Assembly: GCA_963922205.1 (NCBI GenBank)
Contig: CAWUHX010000254.1
Span: forward strand, 459,530 to 523,529
DNA: 64,000 nt
From: Romanomermis culicivorax
Lineage: Eukaryota > Nematoda > Enoplea > Mermithida > Mermithidae
Direction: 5' to 3'
Below the pieces are notes generated by a model, which was not told the DNA's origin, searched no databases, and saw nothing but the letters and a program-made list of their open reading frames with translations. The position numbers were made by a program, and so were the translations under genes. Of the stretch, positions 11,956 to 24,000 are shown in pieces (within the stretch, counting starts at the first letter, position 1; each line of letters opens with the position of its first letter).

Positions 11956-12766
11956 TTAGGGATGGTTACCCAACTGACTCTTGTTCATTTTCATGCATAG
12001 GTATTCCTGCAACGTGGCTTTATTGGCATTCGAGGGCAGATAAAGTCTGAAATAGCATTTGCCGTATTGCCCATTTTCGTCGATGGTCTGCGGCTCCTGA
12101 TGAGTAAAATTTGATGCAAAAGTGTGTGTCTACAAATTCATAACTCCTCAGAATAGTATTTGGTACGCTACTTATGAATAGAAATTGACAAGATCTACCA
12201 ATTGATGACAGTCATGATGCGTTTCAGACAATTCAGATTCTTTTCTGTAGTTTTCCTGCAAAATTTATGAATAGTTACCAAGTTTTATCTTTCATAGCTC
12301 ATTGCAGATAGGGATCAAAAAGTTACAACTAAATTTTTGGATAGAACCCGACGGTATTTATTTTTTTATGTGCAACCTGATCAGTTTTTGAGCAAAAAAA
12401 TAACGTTGATGGTCAGAGTTTAGAAAAAACTTGACTTACATTAGCTTTTGCTTGGCCTACATCAAAAACGACCTTGATATTTTTGCCTTGGATTTCTTGT
12501 TGTTCGATCGTGTCATGCAAATTGAGCAAACGGTGGTGGACGCGGCCCACTCGGCCACTTTTGGCTTCCATCTTTTCAATATTGTCCTGCACGAACGTTT
12601 TGATGCGCTCTCTTTCGGCGGCGTCGGTCAAATTTTCGTAGCCGCCTGGAACGCCACTTTGTGTCCTGTAGAATTCCTTGGGAATACCGTCCGGATTATT
12701 TTCTTCCAATTCCAAGGCCATGCCAGCATAGATCGTCACGATAAAAAAAGTGAGTTTGAACAACAT
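11956..12766 (-). CDS. Secreted cystatin-like cysteine-protease inhibitor, two exons
   Basis: Exon 1 is 12,440-12,766 and exon 2 is 11,956-12,096; the intron is phase 0, with donor GTAAGT at 12,434-12,439 and acceptor TTACTCATCAG. The product is 155 residues. I choose the ATG of MLFKLTFF because a signal peptide follows; an upstream ATG would bury it. Seen: the conserved N-terminal glycines (PGGYENL, about 40), a helix (about 48-75), QEIQG in place of the QxVxG loop (about 91-95), and a C-terminal CYFRLYLPS...TLQEYLC that follows type-2 cystatins, with the two cysteines 20 apart as in their second disulfide. The family's PW hairpin is PS here and the first disulfide is absent, so inhibition may be weak or altered. 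Parasitic nematodes secrete cystatins; the role here is inferred. Confidence 0.75.
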
Positions 12767-12829
12767 GTTTGTGAAAAAAGTCAAACTTTTGGAATGAGAG
12801 TTTCTCAAAATGGTATTTAAATAACACAC

Positions 12830-13775
12830 AAATATTTACTGAACAACTCTTATCATTTTTGCAAAAACAGAAAACATTTTGAAAAACGTTTTTTTGTAGT
12901 CCATTACTTTGATATCGCGCTTGCAGCAACAAGACAAAAAGTGGGTTCAGTTTAACACACAATTTTTATGCAGTGAACATTTCGAAAATTGCATCACTCA
13001 TCAGAAAGGACTGGGGTAAACCAAAGATACAGGAACATGTAGAAAATATGGTAGAGCGTGAAATTTGAAATTTGATTTTCATAAAATATTAAATTTTTAG
13101 GGTGACCCGAATACATATGGTGATGAGCATGCATGCACAGCATAGAAATTCTGCTGGCAGTCAGGCTGGACAGGGAATGCAATATAACGCTTTTCCGTTC
13201 TAGATAACAAAAGGAAAGGACTTAGCAAGATGTGGTAACAATCAATTTGCTATTCTGAAACCTAATTTAGTCAGTTATGTGAAATTACAACACTATTAAA
13301 AAATATCACTTAGTAGGACTCTAGTATGGTTTGTTTAGAAAAATGGTTAAAATACAACATAATTCCCATTTTTATGATGACCTTTCTTCTCTTCTTGTTC
13401 ATTTCCTTCGTCATCTCCTCAATCATTGCTGGGGCAGTCAAATCTGCTAGGGGTCAAAACCCTCTACATGTGATTGCATGGGGGTGAGCATCGGCTCCAT
13501 AAAAGTTCTGTGAAAAGAAAAATCACCAGAGCATTGAAACACGGCACTTCAAAAAAAAGAAACCCATATCTTTCTTGTATGAGTGTGGGAAGTGTCCTGC
13601 TGGTAACCTTAGAATCATCACTGAAGGTTTTGAAAGAATCACATTCACATGTTAATCCCATGAGGTATCATACATGTAATTTTCTTCCCTGACAAAAAAT
13701 AATATGGACAAGAAAAATTCTAAACAAACCCGAAGATCGTTTCAAGCTCGTTTCGCAGGCCTGCCAATATCAGCA
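12830..13775. repeat. Intergenic; holds copy 1 of a ~360 bp repeat
   Basis: No gene. About 13,110-13,470 is homologous to about 20,190-20,550: both carry CAGCATAGAAATT near the start and, near the end, TCCTCAATCATTGCTGGGG / TCTCAATCATTTCTGGGGG followed by CAAATCTGCTAGGGG / CAAATCTACTGGGG. Origin unknown; no terminal repeats found. Confidence 0.55.
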
Positions 13776-14430
13776 TGAAAAATATGATCAAAGGAAAAAT
13801 TATCTCTACTTCTTTCCACAAGCGCGAACACTTTGCTCAGGTCATGGGCAATAGACACATTATTATCACCACTCAACTGAAGAAAATGACACAATTTAAG
13901 TACCTTGGCTCCATCATCAGCAGTGAAGGTGATACACTCTCAGATGAAGGGCCCGCATGAATGCGGCCTCGGTCACTGGCGTTCTTTGCGACCAATGGAT
14001 GCCAATCTGACTTAAGGCTAAAGTCTACAAGACCGTGGTGGACCGTGTCGCCCTCTATGGGTCGGAATGCTGGCCAGCGAGCTCCAAGCATGAACATGCA
14101 CTCTACCTTATGGAAATGAAAATGCTACGATGGGCCGTTGGCTTAACAAGATTCGTCCATGTTCTTAATGATGACATTCAGAGGCGCATGGGTGTGGCAC
14201 CCATTACAGAAAAGATGCAAGTGATGAGAACTCGGTGGCATGGATGGCAATGCGACTGAACCCACGAGGAAGACCAAAGAAACGCTGGATGGACCGCTTC
14301 ATTGAAGACAGGTGAAAGGCGGGCACAGCTCCAGAAGACCCCCAAGACCGGGCCAAGTGGAGACGGGCCTGCCGACAAGCAGACCCTGCCATTTAGCAGG
14401 ACTAAACGCTAGGAAGAAAGAGACTCATAC
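13776..14430 (+). pseudogene. 5'-truncated LINE, C-terminal end of the reverse-transcriptase protein
   Basis: Broken frames give FKYLGSIISSEGDTL, VYKTVV, LYGSECW, KMLRWAVGLTR, RRMGVAPITEKM and a C-terminal RWRRACRQADPA-like end. These are hallmarks of the post-RT region of many non-LTR retrotransposon polyproteins (RTE/BovB/CR1-like). Stops follow GDTLSDEGPA and interrupt at about 14,010 and 14,257, and a short piece after the tryptophan-rich part is missing. The element runs out near 14,430. Dead copy. Confidence 0.8.
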
Positions 14431-14594
14431 GGCCACTATCTGAGGTTGTATCAATTCATTGAAAATGGTGTATTTTGATATCAAAAGAATCCTTTATTTG
14501 TCAGCAAAGGCCAATTGACACTAGAATGTGCCCACTGATTGGTATCTCAGAAAATTGACCAATGAATTTCAGCAATCGTGGATCATTAATTGCT

Positions 14595-15340
14595 GGATTA
14601 CCGTAGTCTCTATCTGTACAGTTCTGCATGCTTGAATCTTTGGTCGTTGTAAATGTGAAAGATATAAACAAAAGAAAGGTGGAGGAAGCAAAAGATCAAG
14701 AGACAGGAAACTTCAAGAAAAACAAAGACATAAAGAATATGTGAAAATGGGTGAAAAGCATCAGAAAAAGAAAAAACATAAAAAAATATCAAGAAAGAAA
14801 AAAAATTGTAACGTAAAAAAAACAAAAAAGTAAAAAAGAATCAGGAGAACAGAAAGAGACAAAGATAAAGAAGTAAAAGTAGAAAACTAGAAAACTAAAG
14901 TGAAAAGTAGGTAAGAATGGAGAAAAAATCACAAGAGATCAAATTAAATAGGAAATTGAGCGCGCTTAATTGTATAAGAATTAGACGGATGACCATGATT
15001 TTTAGAAGTGACAACTTGATATGTATTGTTTTATGAGCAAAAAAGGTAGATAAGAAGAGAAATGAAAATGAAGGAAAGCAGTGACAAAAGATAAAAATGA
15101 AAAAATATACATAAACCAAAACATAGGTAACACACGGGAAGAAAGAAAAGATATATAAAGAAAAATCGAAAATAAAAAGGGGAAATCTGAAGCAGGTACG
15201 ATACATTTTCCATCGCTCGTTTCGAATCGTCCAATTGGAAATCCTGCACATGGGAATCGCTCAATATTGGATTTGCTCACTTGGGAATTCACCCACTTGG
15301 CAGTCGCTCACCTGGGAATCGCTTAAATGGGAAAAGACCA
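14595..15340. mobile_element. Fold-back element of the GGGAATCGCTCA family, copy 1 (left part missing)
   Basis: The purine-rich body (AAGAAAAAAG-like) from 14,640 to 15,180 and the word array at 15,235-15,330 (GGGAATCGCTCA, GGGAATTCACCCA, GGGAATCGCTTA) match the right halves of the elements at 31,780-32,935 and 57,355-58,690. The midpoint CCGTAGTCTCTATCTGTA matches CCGTAGTCTACCGTATA there. The pyrimidine-rich left arm is absent, so the copy is truncated. Long ORFs on the minus strand are low-complexity products of the arm. Confidence 0.75.
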
Positions 15341-15954
15341 GCTGAGGGCCGAATGGTGAGCCGATTCTCAAGATAAATTGCAAGCTAAACAGCGAAATAT
15401 TTAGCCCATCATTTTGCCCTAGCCTGTCTCAAGCTCGCCGTTCCTTTCGTCATTCGGGCTTATGTCTTCGAGATAATCCTATGATGAAGATACATGCATA
15501 TTGCATTTATGATGAATCCGGCAACATAGAAAAAAATCGATCAAACCATTCATTGAATATAGTATTATATCGAAAACAAATAAAAATACATTATTCGTAG
15601 TCAAGCAGGCTCAATCATAGAACGGCATCGATCGTATTTGCTCCAAAATTGGGCAAGTTCGCTGGCCATTTCTCTGTTAAAGTTCTTTCGATTTTTGTAG
15701 GTAACGAAGCTCCTCAAGTCGTCAATTATGGAATTCGTTGTACTGACCCGGTTATCTTTGAGACAGAAAAAAATTAGAGAAAAATATTTCCCAACCACCA
15801 TTTTGTTCATCGTGCTGACAATTATCACCTACAGTACATTTTTATCACCATTGTCCTCCAATGTCAAAAAAGCGTAAGCAGCAGATACACGATCATGGGC
15901 CGTTCTTGCGCTGACAAACTGATAAGAATTCCATGTTCCGAAACTAGGATTGAA

Positions 15955-18145
15955 CAAGTAGTTATATGGGCCCGAGCAGGCAGTACACACCCACGTACAA
16001 AACATGGGGATCAAAGCACACTGCCTAAACTGTGTGGGAAGGGTTTGTAGCCATATGCGCCTGTTTCAATTGCGCTTTCCCATTTGCGCCCTAGCCAATT
16101 GCGCCGATTTTCAAGTGCGCCACTTTTTGCAAATGCACCGCCTTTGTGTTTCAATTCATCATAGAAAGGCAATGGATGCACCGGTAATAAAAAAAGTAAC
16201 AAAGATGACTATAGTCTCCAGAAATTGTCAAGGAAGCATTTTTTTACAAAATTTTTCCGATCCGAAAATTTTTGCTGTATGTTTATTTTTCTCAGACTTA
16301 CGTAGTTAATCTATATCACAGTTTAGCTACTGCAAATGATTCTATGATATGATCATGATTTCATGATCTGATCATGATTCTATGATCTGATCTTAATTCT
16401 TTGGTCTGATCATGATTCTAAGATCAGATAATCCTGTACCCAGTACCTTCATACTTCAAATTTGTTCAGAAGCAGCAAAACTAAACATTTACTCCAAATC
16501 TTACCACTTGAGTTCGAAAGTCAAAATAAGCAAGGCACAAACGCATAGAGTTACAGTATTTAATACGCCAACTGATCAGCCAAATTATAAGCTATACTGG
16601 TCATAAAATCCATAGCATTAATTTGACCCTGATAATACTGTAGATTAAGTGTAAAAAATTCTAGAGTTCCAAATGTGACGTAATTGCACTTTGGTAATTT
16701 TCAACTCTGGCTATGTGACTATCTGTGTGGTCCTGTATGACTGTATAATAATTTACAATGTTGTTTTTGCCTAGTTTGTGTGGTCTTCAAGAATAACTAC
16801 ATTTCTCATTTGATACTATGTTTTCAGTGTCCAATTAGAATTATGGCCGAAATGAACAATGCGCATTTGCAAATGGTGCATATAACACATGGCGCATTTG
16901 CTAATAGCGCATATGACAATGGCGCATATGACATGTGGCACATTTGGATCGGCGCAATTGGCAAAAGCGCATATGAAAAGGGCGCAATTGGCTACACCCC
17001 GTGGGAAGTAGGTGGTACAGTTCAGAATGTAATATGATCCGAGTTTGTATAATGTCCGGATGAGACGGGGTTGCACAAAGTATAGTCGAAGACTGAAATT
17101 CATATAACAAGCCATACAATACAGAGGGAGAGCATGTAAAGGTACTCCTAAGCCCTAATGTGTAAAATTCGACGTCCAAAATATGATAGTTTTACAGGTT
17201 TACTAATTTTTTACAAAAATTTGTTCGGGAATTAATTTTCGCGTATTAAAAACAAGTTTTCCATTGATCCGCTACATTCAAGCATTGTTTTCGTTTAGAA
17301 TTTTATTTATTTCAGGGCACGGTTTTCCATACCAGCTGAAAATTCCACACTTTATGGAGTCAAATCCAGTTTGATTCCGAAAGTTTTTGGACCAAAACTG
17401 AAAAAGTTATGGTGTTTCTAAAGCATGGCATAGAGGAAGTGCTTAGCTGCCTTCATGCTGGTAATCAATAAATTTCTCATCAAAGATCCGCAGCATAGAT
17501 AAAGGTGAAAATTATTTTGGTCTTCTTGTGGAAGCTTCTCACCAGTTGCTCATTGCATTTCATTTGTTCAAATTTTTTTATAGTTCATGCAATGCAGTAC
17601 CAAAGTTTTTTTCCTCTCGTCAACTTTTTCATTCAAAATCTTTCTAACACAACCTTATTAACCAGTATAATAATTATGCAGATCTACTTTTATAAATAAA
17701 CAACTCTTCTCAATTCAAAATCTGGACAGCCACAGGATCAGAGGTATCGTCCTTTTGGCTTCTTTTCATTGAGGGTAAGAACTACAAAAGACATCGGATG
17801 GTCAGTGTTCAGCCAGGTGATCAGGAAAAAATCCGGCAAAACGAACGTTAGCCACTCGCCCGAAAACATTCTCTGCAGATGATAAAGATGAGAGCCAAAA
17901 TCGAGGAAGGAGAAGCCGTCGAACAAATATCCGTCGGCGGCAGTGGTATGAGGGTTGACTCAACAAATAAGCAGTTGTGGAGGTGGAGGGTCTTTGTGAT
18001 TGACCCATACTTTCTAAAAGGCCCAATTTTACACGTCAAGTTTTGGGCGTACATTCTGTAGTCTCCATGTCACCCAAAAAGTCAAGCCGGTATACTTTAA
18101 TGCCTATGTTTTGTAGATGGGCCTCCTTGGTCCTGTAACTACTTG
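15955..18145. mobile_element. Non-autonomous DNA transposon inside exon 2 of the secreted-protein gene
   Basis: Ends are CAAGTAGTTA and TAACTACTTG, a perfect 10 bp terminal inverted repeat. Imperfect inversion extends about 55 bp and includes TACAAAACAT on the left and ATGTTTTGTA on the right. The flanks show a 2 bp duplication (AA) or, read differently, a 5 bp one (TTGAA at 15,950-15,954 and 18,143-18,147). The paralogue at 40,054-40,408 is an uninterrupted exon and acts as the empty site. No transposase ORF was seen. Related ends lie at 11,800-11,850 and 25,370-25,425. A second element is nested at 16,042-17,000. Confidence 0.85.
16042..17000. mobile_element. Nested fold-back element of the GCGCAATTGG / GCGCATATG family
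   Basis: Both ends are arrays of short words: on the left CATATGCGCC, CAATTGCGC, CATTTGCGCC, CCAATTGCGCC; on the right, inverted, GGCGCATATGA, GGCGCAATTGG. The terminal repeat is GTTTGTAGCC / GGCTACACCCC. It is flanked by an 8 bp duplication GTGGGAAG (16,034-16,041 and 17,001-17,008), the size typical of hAT transposons. The related element at 25,430 shows the same site (CTGTGTGGGAA) without the insertion. The interior has CTATGATCTGATCATGATT repeats (16,335-16,430) and no transposase. Confidence 0.85.
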
Positions 18146-18398
18146 AACATTTCGATGATATAACTCCCTTTGGCTTTTTTGCCCAAAGTTCTGTTGAAGG
18201 CATTTAATACGTTTTGGACGCTTGATCCATCCAAAAAGCTTTTCGAAATCCATCCCTCGATCAAGGTTTTGATTCGAATTGTTGGCTCGTTGACCAAAAA
18301 TCCATAATCTTTCGAAACATTGAATTTGGCTTGTTCGCGATTGAATATCATTTCTCCACGACGGATTTCGTCTGTTTCAGGTATTTCCACAAATCCGG

Positions 18399-19871
18399 CT
18401 GAATAGGGCAAATGATATTTTTTACCATAGTGAATCTATATGGCTCTTATGATGTTATTATATGCTATTTAAGCTATAGAGCTGCAAGGTGCTAATATTC
18501 CCGATGGGGGGTGGCTTCTATACGAGAAACTTCATGAGAGGGCCTTTGAGGGTAAAAATTCTATTCAAAAAGACTAATTTTAGAGGAAATTCTGATATGT
18601 TGGCAATTTTTCGTCAATGTCCAAACTCAGGTAAAAGGTTTTTCTCTTCATGTGCATTTAAGGGGTGCTCATTCAGATGCTCGAGATCGAGCCTGAGCCT
18701 TGGCAAGTGTGTATTGGCCTAACCAAACCAGAAGCATTACAGTACTCCTGGGACATTGACACGCTATAACATCGTGACTGGTAAAATTTGGGCTTGCATT
18801 TTCCTGAGCATGACATACGCTGTAAGAAAAAACCTTCAAAGTTCCACGCCTAGGAAGCCAACCACCTATAAGTACTTCAACCGCCGCAGTCATGCAAAAT
18901 GATTGATCCTCACAACCACATTCTATTATCGTACGAACAGGGCTTCTTTCTTGATACTGCATTCTGTTTTTCATGGATATTTCATATTTTCACGTGTTCT
19001 CACAAGACTGGATATTTGTAATTAATCAGCTGATCTTATATAACTGCTTAAAGAAAACGATCTAAACCAAAGTTTTTGCGAACTATTTTGACGAATGTAT
19101 CGATTTTTGTCGTTTTTGATGAGTGATTTCAATGTAGTGTATGAAAAACATTCTCATAGAGTTCCAATCTTGATGAAATTGTAAATGCTGTGAATATGTT
19201 TAAATAGTAGCGATTCGTTCGTACCAGATTAAGTTTGTTCAGTCATGAATTATCATTCAATTCTGTAGCATAGAAATGAAAAATTTTCGATTATTACGTT
19301 AGTGTACTTTTCATACATACTACGTGGATGGGGAAACCAAAGATTTCGAAATAGTTCCAATCGGAGTAGCTTCAACAAGAGAAAATTTCTGTAGTAGTAC
19401 AAAAATACAGATCTCGAAGTTCACAGGCCTCAGTTTGTTAGATAGATTGAAAGGTAAAGTTAACCTGTGAGTTTGCGAAAAATTACAAAATAATGAATGC
19501 TACAGGCAACTGCAATAGAAAAATTTTGACCTACGAAACACAATTGCATAGAAATGCCAACAGATAAGTGAGTAGTAGCAGCCCGCAGCTTTCAATCTAC
19601 TTAGGACACGTGTCCTGTTTATCCACTCAACACCCTGTCAGTTTCCTTTTTTTATAACTATAAGAAAATTAAGCCACGGCTGCAAAGTTCGTATTTCACA
19701 GTGATTCTGAAGGTCACCTAAAATCTATCGTGTTAAGATCAGAGTTCTTGTCAAGAGATAGTTATGCAGTGTTAATCCGCAGCTGACCATAAAATTGAAT
19801 CAACGCAGAAGCGAATAAAAATAATTTAGGTGAAGCAAATCACAAAAACCAGTGTCATATCAAAAACTTAC
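18399..19871. other. Intron 1 of secreted-protein copy 1
   Basis: Non-coding. About 18,480-18,990 aligns with 40,500-40,790 and 41,400-41,640 in intron 1 of copy 2, showing that introns were duplicated with the gene. Copy 2 carries about 600 bp extra at roughly 40,795-41,400. Nothing else recognised. Confidence 0.55.
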
Positions 19872-20189
19872 CGAGCAATGTTTTTGTCACATTCAAAATC
19901 GAGGCATCTTCTGTTGTGCATGGTTGTCCATCACATTGAAACTGTAATACCGACAAGCAAAATATAAAAACAGCAACCGGTATCTCCATTTTCTATTAAC
20001 TAGTTAAGGATGCTCAAACAAATAATTTAGGATCAAATAATGCTGTGGAACTTTATCATTTATTCTTGCGAACTGTTATTTTTGTGTTCAATGCTAATCA
20101 AAGCACGTTTTTCGAACTGCCTTATCATTGTCAACAACTCAGCGTATCTTTGAAAAACGAAATGGGAAATTTAGGGCCAGATGGTAGCT

Positions 20190-20550
20190 TTTGGAGCCAT
20201 AAACACACAGCATAGAAATTAAGCAGGAGAGTCAGTCAGAGCAGGAGATGGATAGAAAATTTCTTTCCGTTATTCAATGAAAGCAAAGGTCTTCTAACAC
20301 CTGAGCACCATATTCTTTAGCCTTTGTTAGCTAAACAAGTGAAATTATTTGCATGATGAGCCCTTCTTATACTTTCAATGTTACTTCTTTTGAATCAAGT
20401 ATGCTTTGCTCAGAAAAATTGTTACTATGGCATTATTTTCGTTTTTGACGACTTTCCCTTTTCTTCTGCTCATTTTCCTTTTTCATCTTCTCAATCATTT
20501 CTGGGGGTCAAATCTACTGGGGTTAGCAAGAATCTGCTGAGGGGTAATCA
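20190..20550. repeat. Second copy of the ~360 bp repeat
   Basis: Homologous to 13,110-13,470, same orientation. No coding potential and no clear termini. Confidence 0.55.
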
Positions 20551-20574
20551 AAACTTGCTGGTAGCAATAAGCCT

Positions 20575-21020
20575 ATGTTATAACATGTCCAATGTTTTTT
20601 ATGGGATATATTTTAACATAGTATATGTTGTAACATTTTTATAACATTGTATATGTTATAACATGCTACATGTTATTACACAGAACCATGTTTTGTCACT
20701 TGTCGTAACATTTCGAAAAATGAAAAAAGTTTTGTACATTACAGCACAGGACCGTGTTATAACATAAATCTGTGTTACAGCATTGGACTATATTATAACA
20801 TGTCGAAAATTTACATCTTTTTGCATATTATAACATAGGACCAGGGTTGAATAACATGTAGAAAAATGAAAAAAAATTTGTATGTTATAACAAAGGATCC
20901 TATTATAACATAGGATGGTATATTGTAACATATCCATATGTTGTAACTTAACGAACCATAAAAAACTTTTGCATGCTATAACATAGGACTACGTTGTAAG
21001 ATAGGACTATATTACAACAT
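20575..21020. repeat. Array built on the palindrome TGTTATAACA
   Basis: Words such as ATATGTTATAACATG, GTGTTATAACATA and CATAGGAC recur with irregular spacing of about 20-50 bp. Each core is its own reverse complement, so single strands could form many small hairpins. AT-rich minisatellite; no gene. Confidence 0.7.
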
Positions 21021-21029
21021 GTCAGTATG

Positions 21030-24000
21030 CAGAAGATGCAGAAGAATTTTTCTTTTATTTTTTTGGTCTTTGCTTCTACTTTTTGCATTTTTTTTATTTT
21101 TTTGGTCTTTGTTTCTACTTTTTGCATTTTTTTAATTTTATTTGTTTTTGCAGTTTTTCTATTATTCTCTTTTTCATTTTTTACTTTGTTGACTCATTCA
21201 TTTTTTCTATTTTTTGTTTTTATGTATATTTTTCGCTATTTTTCACGTCTTTGTTTCTATTGATTTTATGACTCTCTTTCTAAATTTTTCTTGTTCTTTT
21301 TTGTTTTTACTAGTTTTCTGATTTTTTGCTTTTCATTTGTGTTGATTTTCTCTTTTCTGTTCCTTTTTATTTTTTTCCAAGCATTTTTGTTGACGTCAAA
21401 TTTTTTGTTTTTCTTCTTTGATTGTTTTCTTTTTTCCCTAATTTTTTACCAAATTTACAGATGCGTTTTTGCACACATTTTGTACTTGTTTTTAGCTTTT
21501 TTATTTTTCTTTTTCTTCACTTTCTTATTGCTTGCCTCTCTGCAGCTTTTCTTATTGTTTGGATTATTTTTTTTACTTTTTCTTTTTTTAAACCTTTTTT
21601 TGATGTTCTTTTTATTTTTTTGTTTTCGTTTCTATTATTTTTATTGATTTTCTTATTTAAGCTTTTTGTTGCTCCTTATTTTCGATAAAAATTCGTGAAT
21701 TTTACAATAAAAAGGAGAAAAATAGTAGAAGAAAGAAAAAGTAAAGTAATTAGGACAAAAACAACACAGAAAACGAGGAAAAAAATAAAATTTGAGAACA
21801 CAAGGAAAAAACATTAAAAGCAAAAAAACATTAGAATGAGAAAAAAGAAGAAAATTCAAAAATAAAAGAAAATAGAAAACAAAAGATAAAAAGTAAAAAG
21901 AAAGAGAAACTAAAAAACAAAAAAGAAAAAAGATGGAAAGTAAAAAAAGGAAAAATAGAAAAGAGCAAAATGCGAGCATAAAATATGATGAAAGAAAAAA
22001 ATTAAAAAAAACCAAAAAGATGAAAGTAGAAAAAGAGAAGAAAATACAAAGAACGAATAAATACAAAACGAAGGAGAGAAAAGTGAAAAAATTGAAAAAT
22101 AAAGAAGAGAAATGAAACTACAAAAATAGAATGAAAAGTGAAAAAGAAAAGAACAAAGAATACAGATTGAGTAAAAAAAAGAAAAACCACAAAACAAAAG
22201 AGAAAAAAGATTCAAAGTAAAAAAACACAATACAACATGGAAAAAATATTCAAGACAAAAAATACAAAAAATGCAGGAAAAACATTAAGAGCAACAAAAA
22301 GATAAAAAACAAAAAACAATAAAGAAAAGAGATGAAAAGTAAAAAAGAAAAAAGAAACAAAAAAACTTCAGAAAGTTTTTTCTTCGTTTTGTTTTGCTTT
22401 TTGCATTTTTCTATCTTTTATTTTGTTTTACTTTTTTTCATTTTTTCATATTTTTCGTTTTCATTTTTTCCGTTTGTTTAGTATTTCAATTTTCCTAATT
22501 TTTTGTTTCTTTTTTCATTTTTTATTCTTGTTTTTCAACCTTATTTTTCCTGCTTTAGATTTTTGTTGATTTTCTGATTTTTTTTGTTGCTTTTTTAATT
22601 TTTTTAGCTCTTTTGTTTATGTTCTTCTTGTTTTTTCTTCCTTGTTTCTGTTATTTTAGTACATTTACCTGATTTTTTTCCGAGCTTTCTATTGTTTTTA
22701 TAGTTTCCTTGGTGATATTTTTTTGCTTTTTGTTTTTTGTTTTTTGTTGATTTCTGCACTTTTCTACTTTTTTGTTGTTTTTTTCATGTACCTTTTTTTC
22801 ATCTTTCTAATCTTCTTCCTGCTTTTTGTTGTTTTGTGTTTTTTCATTTTCTTCTCTTATACCTGTTGGTTTTATCACATTTTTTGATTTTTTATTTTTC
22901 TAATCTTTTTGATTATGTTTTTGGATTTTGTTTTCTGTTTTTTTGTTTTCTTTTTTGTATTTTTGTCGATATTTCAATTTTAGCTGTTTTTTATCGCTGT
23001 ACTTTTTGCTCACCATTTTGATGATGCTTTTTGCTTTTTTGTATCCAATTTTTTATTTTTGTCGGTTTTTTTGCCTTTTCTGATTTTTTTCGTTGTTTTT
23101 TTGACCATTCAATTTTTTCCAATTTTTTTGTTATTTTTCTATTTTTTGTTACCTCTCTGATCAAGTTTTCAGCTTTGTATTCTTTCTTCATTTTTTTATT
23201 TTCCACTTTTTTGTCATTTTTTGTTGTTCTTCACTAGTTTTGTGCTTTTTTGTCATTTTGTTTTTTGTTTTTTGTTTTCTTGATTTTTCCATCTTTTGTT
23301 TCTGTTTTCACTATATCTTTTACTTTTTTGATGACGTTTTCTTGTTTCTTCTTTTTTTGATTATTTCTATTGATTTTTTAAATTTTATCTGATCTACTTT
23401 TTAATCATGTTTTTGCATTTGATTTATTTTCTGTTTACTAAGAGCAATTTTTTTGTTATATTTATCATTTATATTTTTTCAAAATTTGTCGCTTGTTTTT
23501 GTTGTTTTTTCATTGATTTTATTTTTTATCTTGTTGATTTTTAAAATTTATTTCTATTTTTCTCGTAATTTCCTTCTAACTTTTTGTATGGAGTTTTTTG
23601 CTTTTTTCGGGTTTTAGTGTATTTTTCCGCTTTTTTCTCATATTTCTTGTTGGTTTTTTCCTATAGTTCTCCATACATTTTTTGTTTTTTTTCTTTTTTT
23701 TGTTATTTTTTTATTTTTATAATTTTTAAGTTGTTTCTTCCCTATAGCTCTTTTTTTGCTAATGTTTCCTTGAGTTTTGTTTCTTTATTAATTTTTTTCT
23801 TACTATTTTTCACAAAATTTCTTTTTCAACTTTTTAGATGGTGTTTTTCTGCTCTTTGCTGCATTTTTCATACCAGTTAATTTTATTGCCTTTTCTGGGG
23901 ATTTTTTGTTTTTTTTCCATTGCTTTTTCCAGGGAGTTTTTTATTCTTTTTTTTTGTTTTTTCATGTTAATTATTTTATAATTACTGTTTTTTCACTTTT

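Larger units (their letters stand above)
15601..19989 (-). pseudogene. Secreted protein of unknown family, copy 1, interrupted by a transposon
   Basis: Exon 1 is 19,872-19,989: a signal peptide (MEIPVAVFIFCLSVLQ) then CDGQPC and NVT; donor GTAAGT, phase 1. Exon 2 starts at 18,398 after CCCTATTCAG, carries GFVEIPETDEIRRGE, the motifs FNRE and NEPTIRIKTLIEGW, and NRTLGKK. It is cut after GSYIIEMF by a 2,191 bp insertion and resumes at 15,954 with NSYQFVSARTAHD, ending at donor GTGATA (15,849). Exon 3 (15,601-15,755) ends DRCRSMIEPA. With the insertion and its duplicated bases removed, the three exons sum to 630 nt, an open frame of 209 codons plus stop. I do not recognise the fold. The insertion suggests the copy is dead unless the element is spliced out. 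A second copy lies at 39.8-43.2 kb. Confidence 0.7.

Noticed and set aside
12431..12820. 129-codon plus-strand ORF across the cystatin exon
   Set aside because: It is the antisense shadow of exon 1, which has signal peptide, motifs and splice sites.
21291..22066. Long ORFs of 118-137 codons on both strands
   Set aside because: They are poly-Phe/Leu/Ile or poly-Lys readings of T-rich and A-rich repeats, with no domain and no start context.
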